64,000 nucleotides of DNA, taken from NCBI GenBank assembly GCA_030248135.1, contig JASANC010000829.1, forward strand, positions 1 to 64,000, written 5' to 3'. The DNA comes from Theristus sp. LFF4_11. Taxonomy: Eukaryota > Nematoda > Chromadorea > Monhysterida > Xyalidae. Shown here in pieces: positions 44,647-56,600 of the stretch. Position 1 is the stretch's first letter. Each line of letters starts with the position of its first letter. A program made the translations under genes and the position numbers. The notes under the pieces are model-generated. The model ran no database searches. It was not told the origin of the DNA and saw nothing but the letters and a program-made list of their open reading frames with translations.

Positions 44647-47600
44647 ATGATCCAAATGATGATGAACACATCGGGGCCAATCGGCGGCACTGCCGCTGGC
44701 TTCATGCCGGCGTCGCTCGGGGGCGCAGGCGCACTGCCAGGCTCTGCCGCCGGTCTGCAGGGCGTCGCGGGACTCGGCCTCGCGCCGCATCCGGCCAGCG
44801 GGCTGCTGGATGCGGCCAAACTCATGGGCCACCACCACCATCACACGGCCGACCTGAAGCAACAGGCGGCCAACAGCATCACGTCCGCTGCGATCGTGTC
44901 GAGCTCCACGCAGCAGCAGCAGCAGGCGTCCTCGTTGTCGTTACAGTTGGACGCCAACAACGGCCGCAATTCAAATGCGAATAACAATGGCGCCAGTAGT
45001 AACAACACGAACAACAACGCGGCGTCGTCGGCCAACTCCGGCAGCATGGCGGTGCGGTCACCGACGAGCGCCGAAAGCGCCGAACTGCACGCACAACATC
45101 AACACCAACAGCAGCAGTTGCAGCAGCAGCAACAACAACAACAACATCAACAACAATTATGGGCGTCCAGTCAACCGCGGCAACACACGGCGCCGTCGAC
45201 CAGCAACGGCAGCAATGCCCTGTTGCTCGATCACCACCAGCAGCAGCAGATGCAGCATTCCGGCGGCTCCGGCGGCGCCTCGGCCGGCAGTCCGACGACG
45301 GGCGGCGGCGCTCAGAACGCGGCACAGGCGGGCGCTCACCAGCAGACGGTCAGCAGCAGCGGCGCGGCCAGCGGCGGCTTCGGCCCGTTCGCCACGCCGG
45401 CCGGCTACTACTGCTACGACATGCGCGACGCCGCAGCCGACCGCAAGCTGAAACAGGCGTGGGGCGCAGCGGCGGCGGCTGCGGAGGCGGCAGCCATGGT
45501 GCCCGCGTCCAGCACGGACATGTACGCGGCACAGGCGTCCCTGGCGGCACACCAGCAGGCGGCCAACTGGCCGACGGCTGCCGCGTACGCCGCCGCCTAC
45601 CACCACCACGCGTACGCAGACCCGATGCGCGTGTCGGCGCCGTTCCCGCATCCGGCCTTCCAGCCGACCGCCGTCTACCATCATCACGACATGGCCGCGC
45701 AGCAGGCGGCCGCAGCCTCGTTTGGCGCTGGTTCGTGCGGTTTTCCGGTTTCTCTGGTTTTCTGGTTTCTCTGGTTTTCTGCTGTTGTGGTTTTTAGGGG
45801 GGGGGTGAAAATTTTTTACCGCGCCATGCGCTCGCACTCACAAATATTCTACTAATTTCCCGTGTGAACACAACCTTGAACATGATGTTTACATACATGG
45901 AGGACAGAATTTAACAGTGAACCACAAAAAACGGAGCCTAACCAGTCATTAAGCAGACAAAACTTGGCAAATTTAGACCTTCAAAAGTTACAACGGATAG
46001 ATCAGACAAATCAGCACACCCGAACATTTGTTGTTCTCGAAGACTCAAAATTATGATAAGTGGCTTTTGAACAGCGTACATGAACCAGATAATATAAATA
46101 TACCTGTGGTGTAAATGGGTGTAAAGACGCAGTCAAAAGGTGTGTGGCGCGTGGCACAGTGGATGATAAACGCGTTAGCCTGTTATTGGCTCTGGGGATC
46201 AAGTCCCGGCGGAGGCAATCCCCAAATGCAAAAGTCGGCTAGCTTAGCGAGCGTGATGTGAATGAAAGTGCACTGATTCGCCGAGCCATCCTGATGAACA
46301 AAAAAGTTTCGAGAGTCAAAATAATACACACAAATATGTTTGCACAGAATGAACATGTCAGAAGAAAGAAAAATCATGAATGAAGTTCTCAACATCAAAA
46401 ACAAAAAGTGCAATCTGACTGCAACACACAGCAGGAAAAGGAAACTGACTCGGCTGCAATTTGCAAACGCTCGAATCAGCTTGGACGGGACACAAAACCT
46501 ACAAAAGACCAGACAGGCTGAGAATATGCACGAAAAAAGATAGAAACGAAAAAATATATAAAATCCATACACACCAAAAACACATAACCATATAATTTTA
46601 TATGATCCCGAAACAAACCGCATACACACACGACACGGCGCACGAAATGGAATATAAATACAGCGATGAATACATCGTGGCTGCAAGTTTTATTTCGATC
46701 GTTTTCGAGCCCGAAAGCCGGTCGAATGGCCGGTCGGACATTAAAAAATTCGCGTCTCAATAAATTCAACTCTCGAAAAAGGAGACGAGAGACGCAGACA
46801 GCGATATCGGAGGATCGGCAGCATGAGACCGTTAAACGAGACCCAGTGCACACACAAACACAGACAGTTTGCCCGCACGGCGCTTTATGTGGCCATCATG
46901 ACGTGCTGTGCTCTTTTTTGTCTCGTGCTCTTTTCGCATATTTTCCTTTTATTGAAAAAAACGTCAAATAAAATAAAATGCAAAAAAACACACACAGTTT
47001 ACTGGTCAAGAAAACGAGCAAACTTTAGAGGCTGAACGGACAAACTTTCATTATGTAGTTCAGACACCAGAGCAACGAATGAAAATTTTGTGACTCATTT
47101 CGGTGGAGCGAACATGTGCACAATGTCTTGTTTCACCGTGCTGTATTCTTTTATGCCTCAATTTCACCCATTAAAACTCCGGCAACATGCATACTTTTCG
47201 CCTATGTATTATTTTGATGTCTCTGTTTTCATAGGTGCTAAAAATTTACACGCACACGCGCATGTTCAACAGGCTCAGTTTGTGCTTCGGCAATATCTTC
47301 AAAGGATGTGCCCATGTACACATGTAAATGCAGATGTACCATGGGTCCAAATTGACAATAATATAATCATATCTTTCTCGGGGTTTTCCCAATTTTCCAT
47401 GTTTGTTAAAAGTAGGCTTTATGGGATCGCGTAAAAATCTTATATGACACACGGATATGTATATGAGGCAGTTAAAAACATATTACACACCATGTGCATG
47501 CATGTACATGTGAAACATAAACATATGAACGTGCGTATCGAGCATGTGTATATGATTGTGCTGCAACGTTGTTGTTAGTTTTCGTTGTCGGCGGTGCTGT

Positions 47601-50600
47601 GTGCAGACACCGTTTTTATAGTCGAGCGATTTCGAGCAACGTAACGTGTGTGTGCGCGCGTGCGAAATTGGCACATAACAGTATACAACTTGTTGTTATG
47701 TGCACCCATAAACTGTACATATGTATATGTACATGTATACAATTATGCCGCCTTTTGGCCGGCGTCGCCGTGTTTTTATTGGCACATCTAAAATTTTTAC
47801 TGTTGCACCACCATAAAGCTGTTCGTGTGCGCGCCCGTTTTCCACCACGCCAGTTTCGACGGAACAGTCAACTGACTCTGTCTGTGTGTTTTTGTTCCTC
47901 TGTTTTTGGTGTTGTCCACTGTTGGTGACGATTGCTTGACGCCCGTGTTATGCAGAACAACCTTTTGTGCCTTTATCTACTTTCTGGCAACTTTCTGGAA
48001 GTTTTGCAGTTGAGATTATTCCCGTTGTATGAAAACTTAGTTTCAGCTGAATTCGTTTTCACCTCAAGATTGAAAATGTTTGAATTTTCATCAAGAATTT
48101 TTTCTTTTTTCGTCATCTTTTCATCTTTGAATATTGTTTTCATGATAAGTCTCTTTGGTTTATTGCGCATTTCATTCTCTGGATCACCGCACCGCATATC
48201 CCGAAAGTCACAATGAGAAACAACCGCATTCAACGGTAGCCCATTCAAGGCTGATCGGGCTACTTACCGTGCTCTTTTACTAGAAGCTCAATGAACCGCT
48301 AATGATCGGGGTAATAATTCAGCTACCGTGATGGCGATATGTTCTTTTCAGTATGACTGACTTCTGTTGCACTTACGAGCCAGGGGCACCGCGGTATGCG
48401 TCTACCTGGCGAAACCGCAAACAGCGAAATTCGTGTATTGCATACGCTCGCACAACACCGGGTCCCCTGTGGCTTTATTGCCCGGGATGGTTGGTTTTGT
48501 GAGATTCTGCTTTCTAGGTTCGCTGATGTTTTACCCAGACTATAATATCTGTCGTTGGTAAAACAGCTTCGGCAGTTCTGCCTGGTGTCCGTCGCACTGA
48601 CGAGCCAGGGGCACCGCGATATGCGTGCACCTCCAGGCAAAACCGTAAACAGCGAACTTCATATATGCATTCATGTATTGCCGAATAAGATCAGTTACTT
48701 TTGTTGGTTTACCATCATCAGAGAACCGCAAAAACTAAAGTTACAGCATTTGCTCATTTTTCTGTTTTTTGCGCATATAGATATGCGGAAATGAACCGTA
48801 TCTCTGTCAAAATTCATTCTGAGTTTCATTTTCTCTGCCTATCCTCAAACCATTCTCACCACAAACCGTCATTAGTCAACCGACACTGTTTGTCAATAAG
48901 CGCATGAGAATGTACTGTAACCCTGCAAAGCTTTAGAAAGCACATGTTTGCGTGTTAGGCCTACATTCTGCAACCGTACAGTAACCCTCTCAACGAAACT
49001 TCGATTCCATTGCTTTTTCGTTCGACCATAACCCAAATTTAACCTTTATTCTTTGATCTTGTGTAAGGAAGAGCTCCAAAAGAAAAATAATACAAACTTT
49101 CAGCAAGATGTTACACTAAACCGAAAAAAGGTAAACAAAATATGGAAACCATAAATATTGACAACGTTTTTCACCTTGCACACTTTTTGGTTCGTTTTTC
49201 TCATTTTCATTGCATATAGCCATAACTTTACAGCCGTATAGCTGGTGGTACAGAGTGTCGGACAGAAAATGAAGTTCCCTAAAAACGTTATTTGGCTGTA
49301 TATTTGTATCTCGTTGGCCGTGGCCGTGTCAATCACATTTTCTTGTAAATCCAATCCATCCAATCAGTGAAATGAATTTGAACACTGAGTGCTGTTTGGT
49401 TGCCCATCCACCAGATCATAACAAGAATAAAAACAAAATAAAGCCCGAAACAACGTTTTTTAGTTTAAAGTGTTTGAAAATTGTTTTAAACAGTCCGCAA
49501 GCAACCGATACCTGCTCAACAACATTTTTTAACGCGTCTTTTAGCCTATTGTTGACATCAAACTAACCAATTATAGCGCAAGATTCAAGTCCAGTAAATT
49601 TGAATGTGGCACATACTGTCAGCCCCGTCTCATTTTACTTCTAGTCTACCCTGTACAAACATTGTATAACATATCGTTCAAAATTCGAACACACCGCATG
49701 GCACACAGCACAAAAAGACGCACGTGTGAGGGGCGCACTGATTTTTTACGACTCGCATAAAAATATACACGATACGACAAAAACCGTGAACTTTTCATTG
49801 ACGCGCCGTTATAATGTGTGCTGGCGAAAAGTGTGAGCAAGCGCCGAGAAAATCGCGGACTTTTACAGCCACACTGACTGATATGGTGACGTGGAGAATA
49901 TGTCGAACAATTTCGCAGGATCTGTATGCATGTATAGACCAAATTCAGACTGCTGCACTAATGTCCACGATATGGTTTACAATGTGAGAAATACAAACGC
50001 ATCAAGCTTTGTGTCACTGCTTTGCGTGACTCTCAACGCCTCAGGTGCTTTTTGCACGTTGGCGCAGTTGTAAATCTCTTGCAGTTTTGTGTGGCGATTG
50101 TTTACTCCCTTGATGCTTTATGCTAATTGGAGGTTTATGGTTTTCGTTAACTTTTGAATGGTTTCGATTGAATAACGCGTTAGAGACCGATTGTTTTGTT
50201 GATTTTATTGGTTTGTTTATAACCTGTTGTTGCTATTATAACTAGAGTACAGTATAGAAGTGTGTAATTTGTTATCGGAAGCGTATCTTAGCTCCCATAC
50301 CTTGATATCTGCACAAACCCTTGTCAAACCTATTTTTATTTTAAAACAATCGGGGACCCTTTTTTGTTTCATGTTTAACCAAAAATAATTTCAGCTGTCC
50401 GATTGAAGGTCTTTAAATTTTTAAATTGAACAATTAATTGAATAACAATGTAGCTACATGATAATTGGTAAAATCCTAGTCTGAAGCCCTGTTTCTGTCC
50501 TAATAGTTGAACATTCCGAAACGGCGCACCTGTTTGCTGGTGTGTTTGTGACATGAACAAACAAGAACTTTTCAAACCTTGACCAGGACTTCATCAACAC

Positions 50601-53600
50601 GATGGACAGCACTACTGCAGCGTAGTCGTTCAACTCAATTTTTAAAGCACATTCCAAGTTTCACAAACCACTGAAACTCTTGAACGCTCATCAAAACACC
50701 AATACTCTTAACTACAAAAAGCTTCCGTCACAAAGGATCTCCCGCCTGCCCCACAAAGTTTTTTTGAACCCGAAGCTTTCTCATCAATAACATACAAGTG
50801 AAGCCTTATCAGTGCTATTCTTTGGTTTCTGTTAGGTTGACACAGATCATACAATGGCGGATCTTGGTACACATGTTTTTACACTTGTTGGAACAAGAAT
50901 AAGAATATGTTATTTTCTGGGTAAACAGAAAATGAAAACAAACAAGCGGAAAAGCAAACATTGCGGAATCAAAGCAGCAAGTCGACTAGAGGTAAGATTA
51001 TGTAGACTTTTTTTGCGTTTCAAAAATATATACTGTCACACCAAACATCAACCATATGTTATCTTCTTGCTGTTCAAGCTAGCCACGCTACAGTGCAGGC
51101 TTATCATGTGCGCTGGTGAGAACTATGGGATGGGATACGGTCATGTAGTCCCAAAATGCAGAGGTGGTTTACACATCCATCTAATATGTGCATATGGACA
51201 AAATTAAAACAATTTTCAACCAACACACTGCGAATACACATGTATGCAACCGAGACGAGACCTGGCCTGTGTTGGCGGCGAAAACAAAGGAGAAAACACA
51301 GATAGATAGCGCAAAACACGACACACTACACAATATGTTTGCGCGCTTTGCTATCAAAACTGTATGTTCTCTGTCCGTCTATGTTGTCAAATGTATCCAA
51401 TGGTTTGGTTATGGTAGGCAAAAAGGGGCTGAGCAGAAATTGTCAATTTTCGCTTGCTTGCCCATATAGCATGTTTTTCAACACAAAAAGCGTTTACAAA
51501 AAAGTGCACATACACGTTACAGCGTGCAACTAAGTGCAAAAACGACGAAACAATGACTTTTTGGTGAAACGAAATTCTTGCTTTTGGTTTTCAATTTTGT
51601 GTCGCATGCGAGGGGCTGACCGTGCGCACTCATGTGGTCGAACCACCCAATCTCATTTTTCCCATGTCGTCCTAAAAAATCAAAAACGTGTTTCTAAAAA
51701 TGGTGTGCTTGTTGCTTTTGTGTCGTTGTGGCTATGGTGTGTCTTTTGAGCTTACGGTAGGTAGCATTGTACAATACTGCATGATATCATTTTGGACACA
51801 GTTGTAAGAGAAAAAAATGAAAAAAACTTCAAGTTCAGCTCAATGATCGGCTATGCCATGCCATGTGCGGGCTTGGCTAATCAATCAGTGGCGCTTCAGT
51901 TCAAATATGCAGCCGTTTAACAAATTTGACTGTACAGGCTAATTTACGAAGTTTGCAATCGATGGAGCGATGTACCGCGTTCCTGCTACAAACTTTTTTG
52001 CCAATAATGTTTTTGTGACGTCTCAAATCAAGAAAAATGTTTTGTTCCGTGGTTTTTATTGTAAGCAAGCTGTCACTGTATGGATGCACACAATCTTGTC
52101 ATTCCTAGCAAACTGCAGGAAGTCATCAACGCCTGTTTTCTCACTTGAGTTTCTACACAACCAATCAGCCGCCTTAGTTCTACTTTGATACAATTCATTA
52201 GCCGATCATCTGCGCTCATGCGAAGGTATGCTCACCTATAATACAGTAGCTCTTCCACGCACATGTACATACCTTCATTTCTCATTTGTACACCTTAATT
52301 ATAATCCTTGAACATAATTTTTTCATATGAGCGAATAAGCACGCAAGCCGTGACTACAACGCTCATAAAAGATCACAGATGACCTGACTTCGGCTAGGTA
52401 TGCAATCGGGCACATGATAACTCCGCCGTCTATAACATTATGTAGAGGCCGGCTTCAAATCGCTGTCATAAGGTTGCTTACCTGTGTTTTAACAACTTGC
52501 ATGCCGAATGCTTAATTACCGTAACCTTGTCATGTGCAATCGGTTTAGCTTGAACTCTCTCTCTCTTTCTATCTATCTATCTATCTTGATATCATTTAGA
52601 AATGTTTTATTGTCCATACATATCATGTTTGGACCCACCTTTTTATCATGACTGCAGCCACGCATGGCACATGCAGTTCATTATATTGCATTATATTTCT
52701 GTTGTGTACTGTGTGCGTGCGTGCGAATTATAATGGCGGCCATAAAACTCTTTTATGACAACTCCATGTACATAGTTCCAAGGATATATGTGTATGTGCG
52801 TGCACTTGTGTACATGTACCTTTGCATGGATGAAGAATTTTAAGACATACATCATGTACATGCGTGCGTACATGTACGGTTGATCAGGTAAACATGTGTA
52901 CGCATATGTATCGATACCTGCAGCCGTAACAAACATTTTTGGGGAATGGTTAGGAAATTTTGTGAAACTTGCGGATATTATCGCAACTGGAACAATATGA
53001 AAAAAACGAAAAATGGATTTGAAAACAGCCACAAGTCGAATCTAAGATACCATACACATGGTTTATAAACGAATGACGGTTTATAGACGTGGACGCAACG
53101 AGTGCAAATCTAGTGCAGTGATCACGTGTACTCCGTTTTCACGTTTCGGAGAAGTTTTGAAATGGCCTCGGATTCACACACACTTTGAAATAAAATATAT
53201 GATTCATAGCATTTGGTAACGTACAGCCGAAACCAGCAGCCAAGCCGCGTAGATTCCTTTGCTTTCGGAAATGTTCGCAAGCATCTTATGTACTTCCCCG
53301 TTGCAAGAAAGTTAAAACTCTTTTAAGAAACCATGTTTTCGTTTTTCAGAACATTCCCTTGAATGGACCTCCAACATCACTGTTCGAAAGAAGCGCAAAC
53401 CATACACGAAATATCAAACATTAGAGCTGGAGAAGGAATTCCTCTTCAACGCCTACGTCAGCAAACAGAAACGCTGGGAGCTCGCGAGGAATCTCAGTTT
53501 AACGGAACGTCAGGTGAAGATTTGGTTTCAAAATCGACGGATGAAGGAGAAAAAGCAACGACAACGCGCGCATGCCGAGGCGACCTCCACTGTAACACTA

Positions 53601-53642
53601 CCTGGTGGGGCGTCTATTAAGCATCACCCTGTGGATGATTGA
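44647..53642 (+). CDS. Abd-B: Posterior Hox transcription factor, Abdominal-B class, 2 exons
   Basis: Homeodomain transcription factor expected to pattern the posterior body axis. Exon 1 is 44647-45730; exon 2 is 53350-53642; the junction is phase 1, donor GTTCGT, acceptor TTTTTCAG. The protein is 458 residues. Exon 1 is low-complexity: poly-His at 62-66, Gln-rich at 89-93 and 151-170, Asn-rich near 105-124, Ala-rich near 273-283. Exon 2 starts just upstream of [10 protein letters not shown], which carries the conserved Trp before the homeodomain of Abd-B proteins. The homeodomain (373-432) has [38 protein letters not shown] and [13 protein letters not shown]: the Lys-Arg-Lys-Pro-Tyr arm and [11 protein letters not shown] helix 2 are specific to Abd-B/Hox9-13 class. 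The tail is only 26 residues. An in-frame ATG at 44569 would add 26 residues; 44647 is preferred because [14 protein letters not shown] begins the Gly/Ala-rich region typical of Hox amino termini, but the start is uncertain and an upstream exon is possible. Confidence 0.92.
46143..46216 (+). other. tRNA-like (pol III A/B box) sequence, possible SINE head
   Basis: TGGCACAGTGGATGATAAAC resembles a tRNA A box and D arm; AGCC-TGTTATT-GGCT forms a seven-base-loop hairpin in the anticodon-arm position; GGGGATCAAGTCCC resembles a degenerate B box and T arm. Order and spacing are tRNA-like, but position 33 is not T and the T loop is irregular, so this is not a functional tRNA. A tRNA-derived SINE is the likeliest explanation. 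Confidence 0.35.
48366..48443. repeat. Direct repeat copy 1 in the Hox intron
   Basis: TTGCACTTACGAGCCAGGGG, CACCGCGGTATGCGTCTACC, TGGCGAAACCGCAAACAGCG, then AAATTCGTGTATTGCAT. A second copy with about 85% agreement starts at 48590. Confidence 0.75.
48590..48672. repeat. Direct repeat copy 2 in the Hox intron
   Basis: GTCGCACTGACGAGCCAGGG, GCACCGCGATATGCGTGCAC, CTCCAGGCAAAACCGTAAAC, then AGCGAACTTCATATATGCAT. Same order as copy 1, about 225 bases away. Confidence 0.75.
52555..52586. repeat. CT/TATC microsatellite
   Basis: CTCTCTCTCTCTTTCTATC leads into four to five units of TATC in the Hox intron. Confidence 0.85.
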
Positions 53643-56600
53643 GATTGACGATATTTAGTGTTTTTTGTGTGTAGATAGTTGAGTGATTGTTAGATCAGGT
53701 GTGTAGGAGTGGCCACGCTAAGAAAAGTGCTAGCTGGGGTCCGAACTCCGAAGAGAGGCTTTAATGTTTAGAGAGTCCGGTTAAAATCTAACAGATGACT
53801 TAACTAACACGGCCCGGTTCCAACTGAGGTCTAAAAGAAGGTCCGTGCCGCTAAATTAAACTGGGCAAAAAACAGCTGAGAGGTGTACATTCAAATAAAA
53901 TTCGACACTCTGAATTCTAGAAGCACATAATAAAGTAACAATTGCGATAATCGCAGTGCAACACTCAGCTAATTTGTACCATTTTCAACATCATTTGGCA
54001 TTAAACCTTCGTTCCGACCGGACCTGATTTAGGACTTTCTTCGGACCGCAGTCAGATATTACTAGCGTGGTGTGCACTGCTCGGAACTTGGGTACATTTC
54101 CACTGTATTTTGGAGCAACTTGACTTTTTTGAGTGATAACAAAAAAAAATCCAAACGTTCGAGCACCGATACCAAGACACAACAGATTGTTGCAAATATT
54201 TTCAAACAAAACGACACTTCTTATCGTTGCGTTGTACTCAAGTTTTGCCTTTGAAAATTGTTTAAACTAACATTTGAACACGTTTTTCAACTCTTATAAG
54301 TTTTGCCCTGGTTATAGCTGCTATTTCCTTATTATTTATTGTGAAAAAGCGTTTGTCTTGATCAGGTTTCTTTCGTGTTCTCTTCTTTTGCAATCGAGCT
54401 TGGCGTATATCCTGTTTTCCCTTTTTTGTTTTTTACATCATTGTGTATTTACTATTATATATTTACTATTATATCGAGTCAAAATGTACTGTTTTCTGTT
54501 CTTTTCCGGTCGACCAGAAATGACGTCATATCCGCATGTCACATTCGAGGAATCGTAGCATGATGGTGAACCGACAACACGTCCTAACACTGTACGTTTG
54601 TCCCAAACGTAGTCCGATACCAATTTTGAGCAGTCGATTTGCTTTCTTAAATCAAATAAATGGCTCAATTAAATCAAATCAAATAAGCACATCAGCTTTC
54701 TCAACGATGAGAACAACACACTCGGAAGTGTTGCCACTCTTGGACGTACTTAGACAACCAGCCCGAGCGTGTTGTCGATTACCATCGACTGTGATTTTTC
54801 GAGAGGTGAAAAAACACATTTTTGAGCGATCACGTCATGTTTGATTGCATGAAGTGATAAAAAAAGGTCATGTTTTAAAACGCATTAATCTCGCGACTGC
54901 ATAAGTGTATGAAGCTGCAATTTGCACCACTTTCTCAGTTCTTTGGTTTCCATTTGTTGTGTAAAAAATGCAGCCAAAAATATGTTAACTCTGTTAGGCA
55001 CAACGGTACTATAATCCAAAATACTATAAGTGTTGTAAATTTCAGTTTCAAACATTAGTGCAGTCTCGAGATCGAAGCGTTTTAAAAATTGACGTTTTTT
55101 GAGCACCCTGTATACAGATGACGTCATCTTTGTTTGGCATGTTTCAAAAAGCGGACTCAACAACGTTGGTTGAACACCACAAACAGGGGTTTTGGAGAGA
55201 GAAGAGAATTATCATGCCTATTTTTGTTCACCTGATCAGAAGACAAGAGAACCATTGAATACAATTTTTTATGTTGTGGTAAGCAGCGTTGTTTTATTAT
55301 TGCCATACGTTGCTCAAATTGGCGCAACAACATTGAATTTTTGCAAATGTAGTGATATCTAGATACATAGAATTTGTAATTACAAATAGCTTGTTTTCTA
55401 TCAAAAAACTTCCCTTTGCACTCCGCATTATAATGACCAGTATTACATCACTGTATTTTATGCTTTCGTTCTCCGTTTTTTTGAACCTCTGAAAATGACG
55501 AAATTGGAATTTTTGTCTCATTTAGCCCGATTCTTGTGAATTCAGCGAGCTCTCTCTAATTCTGTGGCAGTTTTCAATGTCAGTAACGTTACGACTTTTG
55601 CGACATTCTATGAACGATCTTACGTATTGTATTTCTGTTGTTCTTATATTGTCAGTCAGCCATATTTGCAGTTATGAAATTATTATTCTTTTCAATGCTT
55701 TTTAAAGCGATTCATATGTGTGAACACTATTGCCAATATGTTTACTGTTTTTGTTCTTCAATTTGCGAATCACTTTAATTCATGCACCCTACATAGCTGG
55801 ATGTAGCTGTTTTTTGGCCAGGCCAGCACTTTTATTATGCATTCAAAACAATCATATTGTGCAAGCAAGAAAAACATATTTGTGGTCCCGATTTAGTCCT
55901 GTGTGATGAACTTTTTTGTTTTTCGTTTTCGTTTGTTTGTTTGTTTTGTATAAACTCTTGTGCCCGTCACTGTTTTTTGTGTTTGTCTGTACAACGAACT
56001 CCGCCGTGAATTTTTTTTGTAATTCATGTTTTTGATTGGTTGACTTGTTGAGTTCTAAAGTTTTTCGGCGACTTTATAACATGCGAATTTTCTTTCAGTA
56101 TACGCGTTCGAATAAAAAAAAGAGAAACAACTGTCAATTCAATGGTTAATTTTTTTACCGTTTTACAAATTCAACAACTCAAATGTCTTTTTTATTTGCA
56201 CCCCAAAACGAACAGTGTCAAATTGAAATTCTTGAACTGAGTTCTATTCATTTTGACAACCAATCACAAAATTTCAGATTCCAGCCAATCAGCATTCAGC
56301 ACAACACCGGTGTGTATGGTGTGTTGTAAGTGCACACCACATGACCTCCAAAAAAACAGCCAATCCACCCTAACATCCAATAGCAGCTGGCATTTACCGT
56401 ATGCCAAACATTATAAACGTCGATTTTTCGAGCCCGAAAAGAGCGGAGAGAGAGAAACAGACAAACAGGGATCAGAAAAGTTGCTTGGTGCCAGGATGCA
56501 AGCTGGCTGCTTGTTTTGCTACGTGTGTGCAAAGGCTTGTGATGCAATAAAAACACCATTTTTACGAGCGACGAAGAGCGTGCCGTTCTCGTCTTCGGCT

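Larger units (their letters stand above)
45731..53349 (+). other. 7.6 kb intron of the Abd-B-class Hox gene
   Basis: A single long intron separating the low-complexity exon from the homeobox. No gene is recognised within it on either strand. It contains a tRNA-like stretch near 46145, a pair of ~80-base direct repeats at 48366 and 48590, several ACATGTACATGT-like palindromes (47.3, 47.5, 47.7, 52.8 kb), and a TATC microsatellite at 52569. Long Hox introns often hold enhancers; nothing here can be assigned. Confidence 0.7.

Noticed and set aside
44879..45837. Long open frames on both strands overlapping the Hox first exon (up to 226 codons on the minus strand)
   Set aside because: They arise from GC-rich, CAG/GCC-repetitive DNA of the real exon and give Arg/Ala/Pro-rich low-complexity products.
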